NCBI GenBank assembly: GCA_900095095.1
Contig: FMBT01000308.1
Location: 310,001-374,000, forward strand
DNA length: 64,000 nucleotides
Reading direction: 5' to 3'
Source of the DNA: Fragilariopsis cylindrus CCMP1102
Lineage: Eukaryota > Bacillariophyta > Bacillariophyceae > Bacillariales > Bacillariaceae
Shown here one piece after another: positions 19,846 to 30,849 of this stretch; the stretch's first letter is position 1, and each line of letters opens with the position of its first letter. The notes beneath the pieces were generated by a model. That model was not told the origin of the DNA, did not search any database, and worked only from the letters and a program-made list of their open reading frames with translations. The position numbers and the translations under genes are program-made.

Positions 19846-21498
19846 TCAACTCTCCACAGAAGGTTTGTTTTCGTCTCTCATCAGTAGCCAAAAAGAAAAT
19901 GTCCAACACGTGACCAAGCCGGACGCACACACGATACTTGTTGTCATCAGTGGGAAAAATTCCCACTTGCCTTGAATTGGAATAATCTCTAGGAACGCAA
20001 TTACCAATGCAACTAGACCATACGTTCTATATTGCATATCCATAATCCAACGTGGTGGTGCCCGTAATAGACAGGAAATCAATCCCAGATAGCATAGAAA
20101 GGAACTAAGCTTGATTGATAATTCTCTGGTCCGGTACAAGAGAGGGAAAAGTCCCAGTAGACCCCATAGAGTGATATTCCAAAAAAGCAAATTGTGATAT
20201 TCTCCACGAGGATTTGGTTCTACCAATAGCGTCAGTGGTATCATCGTTGTAAGTATGGCTTTCTCATGAACGTGATATGCTAGCATGAACGAACATAGAG
20301 ACACGTACACAACAGCTTCGATTAATTTCTTGTTAGTTAACCGCGATGAAGCCACCTGAAGTCCAGGAATTATTGACAAACATAGTAATACAGCACAAAT
20401 CAGAGGGGACGGTTCGGGAAGATACATGCCATCCAATATATCTGAAACCTCCTCCGATAACATCGGTCTCACTTTAGGACCCAAACGACCAACGGCAAAA
20501 ATCAGGACACGATTGGCAAACGTGTACAACGCCCAGATATTACCAGCCCAATAGTCGTGGACCAAGCCTCGTTGGAAGGGGAATAGACGTTTCAGAATTT
20601 GCAGTATTTGACTCTTTGGATCTTCGCACATAATGAACGGAATCCACGGTAATACCAAAGTTGTTCCTGTTACTAACGCTAACTGAAGAAATTTTCCCGG
20701 TAGAAATTGTTTTTGTTTTCCCCCGGCTGGAATTCCAATCGTAAGGCAGTAACGTTCCAGTAGGTAGCAAAAATATAGTGGAGCCAGGGGCAGGTATAAG
20801 TGCTTGAGATTCAATAATAATGCAAACAGTCCCGCCCCCGCCAAGTGGTATATATCGTAAGCTATAGGCTGTTTTACAGTATGATTGCCGTTTTCTGGAA
20901 CAATAGCAACGTTATTTCCCATCATAAGACAACCTAAAGAGGCCAACAATACACCAAGTATCATACCATTGTACTGGAAATGAATATGATCAAGCCATAA
21001 TAGTGCTGGATTGAATACAATCAATAGAAAGGACGTCACGACGAATTGAAGAGGCCGTCGAGGATGGAGGGATCGACACGCAAAGTATGCGCCGATCCAC
21101 AAAATAATGTCACTAAAGATCACGGTCGATCGTTGAAATACGATACAAGATTGAGATGGCGTGTTATCGAAATCGGGTAGTAAGTCCAAACATTTATCAC
21201 CCTGCGGTAATACTAACTCGGTTATGAAATTATTCGATAAGAAACTTTCAAAAAAAGCAAAGGCTGGTGGATAGTCCAATGTGTGGACTGTAGTTCCATT
21301 GACATCATTCCAATACCACTCCGATATAGGAGTATTGCGAGTAATTGCTAACCAATTGCGATGAACATCAAAGTCTGTGGATCTATAGGTAGGTATCAAT
21401 AAGATCTTGATGCACGTTGAAATAAGGAACAACGGTGGTAATATCTTGTCTGGATGACCAAGGAAGGATGGTATCAATATTGAATTTCTTTGTGTCAT
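19846..21498 (-). CDS. ALG8: Dolichyl-phosphate-glucose glucosyltransferase ALG8
   Basis: 550 aa, single exon, multi-spanning ER membrane protein of the ALG6/ALG8 family. The first luminal loop carries the family signature: STDFDVHRNWLAIT, then WY and LDYPPAFAFFE. Further conserved blocks are HFQYNGM, LKHLYLPLAPLYF, RLFPFQRGLVHDYWAGNIWALY and HVHEKAIL. The form VHRNWLAIT and the RGLVHDYWA block favour ALG8 over ALG6. ALG8 adds the second glucose to the lipid-linked oligosaccharide (Glc1Man9GlcNAc2-PP-dolichol) before transfer to protein. About 11-12 hydrophobic segments can be seen. The ATG at 21498 gives MTQRNSIL directly before the first membrane segment and is the natural start. The sequence around this start is duplicated about 95 bp upstream. 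Confidence 0.92.
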   Translation of the reverse strand: MTQRNSILIPSFLGHPDKILPPLFLISTCIKILLIPTYRSTDFDVHRNWLAITRNTPISEWYWNDVNGTTVHTLDYPPAFAFFESFLSNNFITELVLPQGDKCLDLLPDFDNTPSQSCIVFQRSTVIFSDIILWIGAYFACRSLHPRRPLQFVVTSFLLIVFNPALLWLDHIHFQYNGMILGVLLASLGCLMMGNNVAIVPENGNHTVKQPIAYDIYHLAGAGLFALLLNLKHLYLPLAPLYFCYLLERYCLTIGIPAGGKQKQFLPGKFLQLALVTGTTLVLPWIPFIMCEDPKSQILQILKRLFPFQRGLVHDYWAGNIWALYTFANRVLIFAVGRLGPKVRPMLSEEVSDILDGMYLPEPSPLICAVLLCLSIIPGLQVASSRLTNKKLIEAVVYVSLCSFMLAYHVHEKAILTTMIPLTLLVEPNPRGEYHNLLFWNITLWGLLGLFPLLYRTRELSIKLSSFLCYLGLISCLLRAPPRWIMDMQYRTYGLVALVIAFLEIIPIQGKWEFFPLMTTSIVCASGLVTCWTFSFWLLMRDENKPSVES

Positions 21499-21612
21499 AC
21501 TAATCTTGGTTCATTCAGTTGTTGCTATCAAATGGTAGAGTGAATTTTATTTCTTAGCTAGGAGGGTACCGATATCGAACTTCTTTGTGACATAATCTCA
21601 CTTCATTCAGTG
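21461..21612. repeat. Imperfect direct repeat at the ALG8 start
   Basis: About 55 bp around the ALG8 start (21461-21519) recurs imperfectly at 21558-21611. Shared blocks include CTTTGTG, then TTCATTCAGT in the same order and spacing. The start codon trinucleotide is not preserved in the upstream copy. Confidence 0.65.
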
Positions 21613-22987
21613 TTAATATATATATATATGTGAAAGTTCAGCGTCGTCATTGTGTTGATATTATATATAATGTGTCACCGTGAAAAATTCAAAATAGAAT
21701 GAATCAAAAACCACTTAATAATATGTAAGCGGGGCGGGGCGGGGTGATATAACCCTAAATCTAACCCTAAATCAGTCCATCTCCCCCGAAATCTTCTATT
21801 AATATACAGTACAAATTTATCATGTTGAATGCCTACTAGTAAAAAGTAGCAAGGTTTGCTTAGTAGAAGTTTTACTGTTCAGCAAATATGTTTGGTATAA
21901 TGTTATTGGGTTAGACTTGCTTGTGTGCACTTGGTGATTTCCTCTAAGTCTGCCATGCTGGTGTAGTTCCCTGTCCAGTCACAATAGACAATTTGCCCTC
22001 ACATTTAACATTAAGATTGCAACTTTAGTTTAGCATGAACCAGACCTTCTCCGTCAAAATTCTGGTCTAGTGCAAATCCCCGCTGTATGGCATGAAATAA
22101 TCCATTGCAAATTTTGATACTGAAAAATGCATCTTCAATTACATCGTGCTTTCTTCAGTTGAGATATCAAAAAAATAAGTGGGAGAGTTTCTACTGAGTT
22201 GTGATTTACCTGAAACTAGAATGTGCCAAAATTCTTTAACTGTTTGAACCATATAGGGCTATTGCAGCATGGGGTAAATATGTTATCTTCTGTGAGTTGT
22301 TGTAGCAAGCTGTGAATGAGGAGAAGATCAAAAATTTAAACATGTGCGTTTTGTCAACTATTTTTCTTCAAGTTCCAGTGCACAGCTTATCTTTTTCTTG
22401 AAGCTCAATATTCTACTGAACATTTTGATGGATTTCAAACAGTCAACTATTGATCTTATACTACTGCCAAAAACTTGAGCATTTCCCCATTTTTCCACAA
22501 CTAGTTGTACATTGCACAGCTTTTCAAGCTATTCACTCACATTGCCTCATGTTTTAGGCATGCATGGTAAGTTAATGTACAAGCAGATACACTTTATTGA
22601 GAACTTAAGTGCTGCTGAGCAGTAAGAATTTGGAGTAATAGTAGGTAAAATATTGCCAATATAATATTTTTGATAGCCTTACTTATTGAAGATGAAGAAC
22701 ACAATACATAATATTATTATTATTATTGTGGAACACAAAGAACAGCTGGAAGGTTTGTTTTCAAAGACACACGCTCTATGCTTATGCTCTACAGTCTGTA
22801 TTGTTGTTCGCTCGTGAATTCAACGCTATATTTTTCTTCTTCCTCGTTTGGATCCATATTTATTTTATGTTAATAATCACTCATGTCATACATACCTATT
22901 ATCAGTCATATTTTTAATTCATCTACTGTTTAAAAAGTTGTCCTTCTTGACTTCTATACACATCGTCCACCTTGTATAAAATATTTT
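21499..22987. other. Intergenic 1.5 kb with G-rich block and telomere-like repeats
   Basis: It contains three G4 runs (21731-21744) followed at once by two AACCCTAAATC units (21751-21773), and then about 900 bp (21790-22700) of unusually plain sequence without the trinucleotide repeats seen elsewhere. No open frame or protein family could be recognised there. An AT-rich tract with (ATT)n lies at about 22710-22728, and the IDH promoter follows. Confidence 0.6.
21727..21775. repeat. GGGGC repeats next to CCCTAA-like units
   Basis: Three GGGG runs separated by C, then AACCCTAAATCT and AACCCTAAATC. The second part resembles interstitial CCCTAA telomere-type repeat, with only two degenerate copies. 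Confidence 0.6.
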
Positions 22988-25649
22988 ATGATGATGCATC
23001 GTGCAGCCATTGCTGCTGCTACTTTCCGTTCTTTGAAAGGTCGTCGCAACAGCGTCGTCGCAACTCCCGTGGCGTCGTTGCGTCGGATGAAGAACTCTTT
23101 TTCATCGGTTGCAGCAGCCGCTGGTGATGCTATATCTGTACCGTCACCTCCCACATCAAATCATCACCATGTCAATTTACCTAATGCCCAGGGTTCTATT
23201 ATCTATACAGAAACTGATGAAGCTCCTGCTCTTGCTACTTACAGTCTCTATCCAGTTGTTGCAAAAATTGGTGCTTTAGCGTCAATTGACATTATACCAT
23301 GTGATATTTCTTTGTCTGGTCGTGTGCTCTGTCTTTTCCCAGAATTTTTGAAAGAAAATCAACGTGTTCCAAACAACCTTGCATACCTTGGTGAACTGGT
23401 GAAATCACCCGAAGCTAATATCATTAAACTTCCCAACAGTAAGTGCTATCTTCAAGTTTCTTCGATGGGATTTGTGTACAAGTATTTGAATTCTAACAAA
23501 CATTTTTTATTTTAATAGTTAGCGCTCCTCTAAATCAATTAGAGGAGTGTATTACCGAATTACGTTCAAAGGGATACGACGTTCCAATTTATCCACGTGA
23601 ACCAAAAAATGATGCCGAAAAAGAAGTGCAGAAAACATACCAGAGTGTTATGGGTAGTGCAGTTAACCCTGTCTTGCGAGAGGGAAATTCGGATCGACGA
23701 GTAGCACCTCCTGTCAAGGCATACGCACAAAAGAATCCTCATCGTATGGGTATCTGGTCAAAGGCTAGTCGTACACATGTCGCACATATGACCCAAGGAG
23801 ACTTCTACGGATCAGAACAATCAACTACCGTCAAAAATAAAACCAGTGTTAGAATTGAATTATTTCCAAAGAATGGTGAAGCTAAGGTGCTAAAGGAAGA
23901 TGTCCCGTTGGAGGCTGATGAACTCATCGACGCATCATTCATGAGTGTGAAGGCATTAACACAGTTTTTTGAAGATGAGATCGAGGATGCCAATAAAACT
24001 GATATCCTATTTAGCTTGCATCTGAAGGCAACCATGATGAAGGTATCAGACCCTATCATGTTTGGTCATTGTATCCGTGTATTTTTCAAGGATGTATTTG
24101 ATAAGCACGGTGCTATTTTAGATGAAATTGGTGCCGATCCCAAACAGGGACTTGCATCAATTTTGGAGGTTGTTGAAACTAAGTTAACCGACCGGAAGAA
24201 GGTGAAGGAAATTATGGCAGATTTCAAACGTTGTTATGGTACCGATGATCGACCGTGGTTGGCAATGGTTAATTCCGACAAAGGTATTACTAACTTGCAT
24301 GCCCCAAACGATGTTATTATTGATGCGTCGATGCCTGTTGTTGTAAGAGATTCTGGTATGATGTACAATGAAGATGGGGTACGTACATTAATAAGAGAAT
24401 TAATTGTCTGATGGATACAGTGTAGCTTAGTTTGGTAACACAATCGAAAACGAATGATGGCGATGTGCCGTTGTACGCTTTTTTTCTGTTCGGCTCAGTT
24501 CTAATTTTATTTCCTCTTTCTCTTGCACGATGTTAGGAATTAGAGGATTGCAAGTGTGTCATACCTGATAGATGTTACGCGACCTTATACCAGGAGGTTA
24601 TTAGTTACGTCAAGACTAATGGTCAATTTGATGTCGCAACCATGGGAAACGTTGCGAATGTTGGATTGATGGCAAGGAAGGCAGAGGAATATGGTTCACA
24701 CGACAAGACTTTTGAAGTTGAAGCTGGTCGTGTGGTTGTTACCGATAACAATACTGACGAAGTATATTTTGAACACGTAGTCGGTGATGGGGACATCTGG
24801 AGGATGTGTCAAGCTAAAGATGAACCCATTAGAGACTGGGTCCGTTTAGCTGTTGAACGAGGTAAAGCCACCAATGATCGTGTAATCTTTTGGTTAGATA
24901 AGAATCGTGCACACGATCGATCCTTGATTGAAAAGGTTAATACATACCTAAAAGATCACGACCTAAGTGGACTAGATATTTCAATTATGAAACCAGTTGA
25001 TGCTTGTCGTATTTCTATGGAACGAGCTACCGCAGGAAAAGATACAATCAGTGTAACTGGAAATGTCCTTCGTGACTATTTGACAGATCTTTTTCCAATT
25101 CTAGAGCTCGGTACTTCGGCAAAAATGTTATCGATTGTGCCGCTTTTGGCAGGTGGTGGTTTGTATGAAACCGGTGCTGGAGGTTCGGCTCCAAAACACG
25201 TGCAACAATTTGTTGAGGAAGGTCATTTGCGATGGGATAGTTTAGGAGAATACCTAGCACTTGCAGTTGCGTTCGAGCAACTTGGTAGCACGACTGATAA
25301 CGATAAGGCCGTTCTTCTCGGTCAATGCCTGAACAAGGCTGTGGGACGTATCTTGAACAATCGTAAAAGTCCTTCTCGTAAAGTAAATCAGATTGATAAC
25401 CGAGCTACAAACTTTTATGTGGCGTTGTATTGGGCCGATTTCCTCTCCCAAGAAGACCCAGCGTACAAACCGATGTTTGATGCGCTTTCTGATGCACGTG
25501 CTCAGATTGTTGAAGAATTCAAATTATGTCAAGGGGAACCAGTGAAACTCGGGGGATATTACCTTGTCGATCCTGACAAGGTGCACAATGCTATGAATCC
25601 TTCTCCAACTCTAAACAAGATTTTAGAAAGTATCGGAGATACGCTTTAA
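22988..25649 (+). CDS. Monomeric-type NADP-dependent isocitrate dehydrogenase, organelle-targeted
   Basis: Oxidative decarboxylation of isocitrate to 2-oxoglutarate. Exons 22988-23438, 23519-24378 and 24537-25649 join in frame (introns 80 and 158 nt) to 807 aa. The large single-chain IDH family (about 740 aa in bacteria) is plain from [75 protein letters not shown] and [12 protein letters not shown]. The residues that contact the NADP phosphate in bacterial enzymes are all present: His in PKHVQQF, Arg 11 residues later (LRWDS) and Arg a further 49 on (SPSRK), so NADP use is inferred. The N-terminal 55-65 residues are Arg/Ser/Ala-rich without acidic residues, which fits a mitochondrial presequence. 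It is unrelated in sequence to the usual eukaryotic dimeric or multimeric IDHs. Confidence 0.93.
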
Positions 25650-25721
25650 TATTGAAGATGGTTAAAGTTACACTATTATTTTAAATTTATAAGCATTGAA
25701 TACGTATTATATTTACTCATT

Positions 25722-28493
25722 TTATCTCCTAGAATTACTCATCCACTCTTGCGGAACATCTTTACTACATCTTCTAAAGTCAGCCTTCCAATCAACATAT
25801 TCAGAAAGTTCACCAGCAACTTCTCTCCACACAAGCTCTGATTTACATGATAATTGAACTTGATGTGCAACCAGAAAATTTAGCATTCCTAATTCCATAC
25901 AAATTTTTAATGCTTTCGTTACGAGTGTTTGACGTTGGGCAGGTAGAAGTAATTTTCGACATGCTCTAAAAAAATGTGCAAACGTCGTTGATGTGGGATA
26001 CAACGAGTGTATATGGTTGTTTTTGTCGTTGTTCTTACCAGTATCGTCATTTTTGTTTGATGATGATACCAAAATCCTAAACGTACGGAGCGCTATCTGA
26101 AAAGTTTTCTCTCTCATTGCTTGATCTCCCGATGCATGAGCACACGCCATCAACAACGAGCTATATTTAGAAAGGAAATAGATAAAACAAGAGCGTTAGT
26201 GTGAAGGCTATTTCAAAGGGATTGGTTTTTTACTTCACGTAAATACATACACATCCGTTTTATTTTATTTTTGAACTCACTTGTAACTAATTGTATCAGG
26301 TCGACAATCTAATCTTGGATGATTTTCCATTTCTTTTATTATCACTTCCGCTTTGATACCCTTATCTGCTTGTGGACTTCGAGCATATGCATTAAGCAAA
26401 CAATTATAGTGAATATTAGTTGGACGCATTGACCACTTATCATCATTATTGTTGTTATTGTTAGGAAGTGATGCCCCTGGTGACGACGACGACGACGACG
26501 ACGACAAGGCATCATCTGTACTATTATTGTATACTTCTTCCATATACTGCACAAGGTTTTTTGCTTTTTCACAGGCATCCCAGGTACCGCTCTTTGCTAA
26601 TGCGGTTAATACTGATGTGTACGTCCGTGCATTAGGTCCCATCCCTTCCGCGGCATGATTTTTCATAGTTTCTAATATATGTAGAGCACGTGCAGCTGCC
26701 TCAGGTCGATCCTTACTAGCAACACGTGACCAACCATCAATCACCGATGAAAATGTAACCGTATCAGGTAATATATTATTTTCATTATTGTTATCTTCGT
26801 CGTCGTCGTCTTCATTATTTTCTATCATTTGATGTAATACTTGTTCAGCTAGTTCCGGTTGACCCGATTTCGACAATGCATTTATTAATGCTGTATATGT
26901 TAATTTATTAGGTTGTAATCCACGATCAATCGTCATTTGATTGAATACATCTTGTGCCATATCAGGTCGAAGACATTTCGCCCAACATTGAATAACCGTC
27001 GTATAGGAATATACATCTGGTAGGAGATGACTATTCCCTTCTGCCTCTGATAATGCTTCCATGATCGTTAATAAATCTTCTGCACGTTGTGCTGCAATCT
27101 TCTTCGATACTGAATTTGAATTGTTATTATTTCTTATCTTCGTATTCTTCGTACTCTTCTTCGCGTTGTTGCTGTTGAAGTTGTTATTATTGTCTATACT
27201 CACACCCTCTTTACTCCATGCATATAATACTGTATTAAAACTTGTAGTATCAACATATGACAATCCTGTAGTCATCATTTCACGCAATAAATTTTCGGCT
27301 TGTTCTGCTGTACCACAATCGTCTGATTGTGCTAGACTATATAACACAATATTATATGTTGTCGTATCAGGATTCGGATAGTAGTGGTACATAGTTCTAT
27401 TTTTGTTTCTGTTGGTATTGTTGGTGTTTTTGACTGTATTGTCATTGACGTCGTCGTCATCGCCACCTTGTTGTTGCATCCGTCGTAGAAGTTCAAGAGC
27501 TTTTCTATCATTGTCATTATCATTGACGTCATCGTTGTTGTTGTTATCGTTATCGTATTGTTGCATCCGTCGTAAGAGTTCAAGAGCTTTATTGTAATTT
27601 CCCTGATTAGCAAATGCGGCAATCACTGTGTTGAAAGAGATGACATCGACTCGGATAGGTCTGCTGATGTTATTATTAGTACTAGTACCGTTTTTAATTG
27701 CATCATCGTCATCACCGCCTGTTGCCTCTTCATCATCATCATCAACCACCACCACTCTTGCTGCTTCTTCTATTTCTTCTTGTATCATTGATTCTAACAA
27801 TTCTAATGCTTGTTGTGGATTATCTTGTTCCTTCCATGCTTTTAAAACAGAATTATAGGAGACAATATCTGGTGAAATCTGATAGTAACCTTCTACGTAT
27901 AATGCCTGTATTCTTCGTAGTAATTCTTGTGCAAGATTCCCAGCACCAACTTGTGCTAATGAATCTAAATTTAAATTCAATGACAATAATGGATGATTCC
28001 GTCGTTGTTGTTGTTGTTGTTCCTCCGATAATGATAATGATAATGATGAAGAGTTTTTTGACGATGATGATGAATTTAACGACGATGAAGATGACGAATT
28101 TGACGATGACGAGGAAGTTGATTGGTCAAATAATGATATGGTAATTGGTGATTTTTGACTTTGTTGTTGTCGTTCTTCTTGATGTAGTAGCTGTTGTTGG
28201 TGGTGTACGATAAACGTACTATTATCAGTATTATCTTTGTATTTATCGTTTGAGTCTAAATTTGAGTCTATGTCGTTGAATGAATTCGATGATAGTAAGG
28301 AAGAAGTTTGTTGTTCTGATATTGATACATGTATTCTTCTTCTTCTTCTACGTCTTCGTCCTATTATTATTGGAGTCGGACAAGTTATACCGATAGATGA
28401 TGATATCGAAAATGCTGTCGACAATCCATTCTTATTTCTTGTCAAAAGTAACCAAAACAATTGTAGACTTATCATATAATTAAAGGATCTCAT
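25722..28493 (-). CDS. Pentatricopeptide repeat (PPR) protein, probably plastid-targeted
   Basis: Two exons, 28493-26281 and 26160-25722 (120-nt intron, joins ISYNSLLMACAHA), 883 aa. About nine PPR motifs are visible, e.g. PDIVSYNSVLKAWKE, VDVISFNTVIAAFANQG, PDTTTYNIVLYSLAQ, PDVYSYTTVIQCWAK, PNKLTYTALINALSKSG, PDTVTFSSVIDGWSR and PNARTYTSVLTALAKSG. PPR proteins bind organelle RNA and act in its processing, stability or translation. The N-terminus has a hydrophobic segment (ISLQLFWLLLT) followed by LSTAFSIS, resembling the diatom ASAFAP-type signal, so plastid import is inferred. The repeats are separated by long N/D/S-rich insertions, one of which contains a duplicated KALELLRRMQQ segment. 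It ends 70 bp from the convergent IDH gene. No endonuclease (SMR/PRORP) or DYW domain was seen. Confidence 0.85.
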
Positions 28494-28991
28494 ACGTTGA
28501 TGAGTTCGTATAATAGGATCAGAATTAGTGGTGGTTAGGGGGGGGGGGGGAGAGAGAGATTTTGCGGTCGTACTATTACTTGTAATCGAAGTCCTTTACT
28601 GTAGACAGTAGACAGTATTGAGCAGTATTGAATTATTTCTATCTCTTGAAAATAGATTTGGCTTGTTGACGATTTCTAGATTTGCTTGTTTTGTGATTGA
28701 ATATATTAAATTTTATCGTATTTACATTAAAACCTAAGTCTGTACGTACTAGTATTTGGTTGAAGTTTGGCCCTGCAATTAATTTATTGACATAGAAGAT
28801 CTGTGATTCCAGCTGGCATCATCACGTGATAAAGTAATTTGAAAGAACTGTTGAAAAGTTTTATTGGTGTTTTGTGTGAGAAACCAGTTCAATAGTGTGT
28901 GTCAAACGAAAAAACAACCGAACAAAGGAAATAACAGCAAACGACGACGAAAAGAGAAAGGCATACAACACAAAAAACAAGCGCTATTACG
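28494..28991. other. Divergent promoter region with poly-G tract
   Basis: It lies between the PPR gene (-) and the PAM68-like gene (+). G13 at 28538-28550 is followed by (AG)n. No gene seen. Confidence 0.6.
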
Positions 28992-29722
28992 ATGTCTCCC
29001 TCCAGCTCAACTTTTCCGGTAGTAAACAGATGCGGCAGCTATCATAGGCTGATAACACTGTCCATGACGATGATGATGATGACGTTGATGACGCTGTTGT
29101 CTCTAAGAACATCCCATGGATTTTCTTTTTTATCATCTCCTTCAATATCATCCTCTGGGATGAGGACAATCCAACAACGAAACAACAATAATAGTAATAA
29201 CTACATCGGCACTACTTGTAGTAGTAGCAATAGTGCACTAGAAATGGCAGCAAAGAAGAAAGGTTTCGGAAATACTCCTTCACCACCACCTCAAAAATCA
29301 AAGAAAAGAAAGCCACCACCACAACAACAACCACAGGCGACATCATCATCATCATCGACAGTACCAGCTCCGGCGGATACCGAAGAGATGATAACTTCTT
29401 CCGATGATATGAATTTTAATGAATTTGCTGCGTCACAATCTCAATCCCAATCCCAACCACAAATGGAAGGTGATACATCGCGTGGAAAGATAGCATTAGA
29501 AAAGATGAGACGTGTAAAGGCAGAAGAAAGGAATGCTGAATTACAAAAAATTCAAAATGTACAAGATATTGATCAACTTGTACGTGACACTGGTGGTGAG
29601 GCTGCTGTTATACCAGAAAAGGTAGCACAAAGGATGGGAAAACGGATGTTACCATTTGTTGGTATACCATTATTTGGTCTGGTGGGTACATTTGTTGGTT
29701 TTTGGTATATGGTACGTTAGTT

Positions 29723-29755
<33 letters not shown>

Positions 29756-30471
29756 ATGTTTTTTGTTCTGTTTCTTTAGAAAAGAATAGTTTTCGCATAA
29801 TTTAAAGAACAGCTTTCTTTCGTCGTCTTAATCATCTCACTATATAGTTCTCATCTCATATCATACTATACATCGGTTTCTACACAACGCCAATATATTG
29901 AAAAATATATTACATGAAATACAATTTAAAATTAAAAAAAAAGGCTACATACAGAGATGTGGAATTCCAACCGGCATTGGTTGCGGGATCAACTATTGCA
30001 GTGTTGGCGGTTATTGGGTGTAAGTAAAAGCAAAAGATTAACAATAATATTATATGTTCTCAATAATTTGACAATCGTATCTTTTTTCCTTCTTCTTCTT
30101 ATTTTTCACACGCTTACACGAGAACTAACGTTTTTATTATATTATTCTATCTTACTTTATTCACGATTTATACCAAAAATACAAACATGCATACATACAT
30201 ACATACATAACAGGGTATAACATATTCTATGATGAGCGCATCATGGGATCCTGAACGGGAAGGTTCCGTTTTTGGTACAGATGAATTTTCACGTAATATT
30301 GGTAGTATCAAAGATGGATTTACCCGATCAAAAGATAATGCAGTAGTCCGAGAACAAATTATGTTGGAAGAAAATTTCGGAAAACAAAAAGTCAGCAGTA
30401 GCAAAAGTAGCAAAAATAATAAGAAAATTGCTCAGTCCCTTGCTGAAAAACTTGGAGATGGAATGGATTAA
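28992..30471 (+). CDS. PAM68-like (DUF3464) plastid protein, photosystem II assembly
   Basis: Three exons. Exon 1 is 28992-29711. Exon 2 starts at 29944 after an A-rich acceptor and reads ATYRDVEFQPALVAGSTIAVLA. Exon 3 is 30214-30471. The first intron is plain. The second is not: the strong GTAAGT at 30020 breaks the frame, while a weaker GTTATT at 30010 keeps it. The conserved core is two membrane segments (MLPFVGIPLFGLVGTFVGFWYM and VAGSTIAVLA...ITYSMM), then SASWDPEREGSVFGTDEF, the hallmark of the PAM68/DUF3464 family, which acts early in photosystem II assembly in plants and cyanobacteria. The N-terminus has a hydrophobic signal segment followed by SHGFSFLS, compatible with plastid import. 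The middle is a P/K/Q-rich linker. Confidence 0.82.
29728..29755. repeat. (TA)n microsatellite in intron 1 of the PAM68-like gene
   Basis: About 14 TA units, 16 bp downstream of the splice donor. Confidence 0.9.
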
Positions 30472-30817
30472 AACAATGAATATACACTACAACAATATGA
30501 TTAATATAGTATAGTACGTGCAACTATTATATAAATCTTTTCAATACCATACACGATGTCACAGAAAATGCAAATATCTCAAATAAACGAAGAGGTGTGT
30601 ACAGTACAATAATATAATCTCCACTAAAACTTACAAAGCAGTCTAAACTCAGGCATAATGAATGGGGCGGAAGGACAAATAATTATAAAACAATATATTC
30701 CCATTAATTAATTGATTTGCATCTATTTTTTACCTACAGATTACAATATTATAATATCTAAATTAAACAATAGAAAGGAAAAATTGGTAGAAGGCAATAG
30801 GTGTAATATATAAGGTA

Positions 30818-30849
<32 letters not shown>

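Noticed and set aside
22726-22917. 63-codon hydrophobic ORF upstream of IDH
   Set aside because: AT-rich chance frame with no plausible neighbours or family.
29957-30020. Exon 2 of the PAM68-like gene read from the ATG at 29957
   Set aside because: That frame gives no family match; the A-rich acceptor at 29943 gives ATYRDVEFQPALV in frame.
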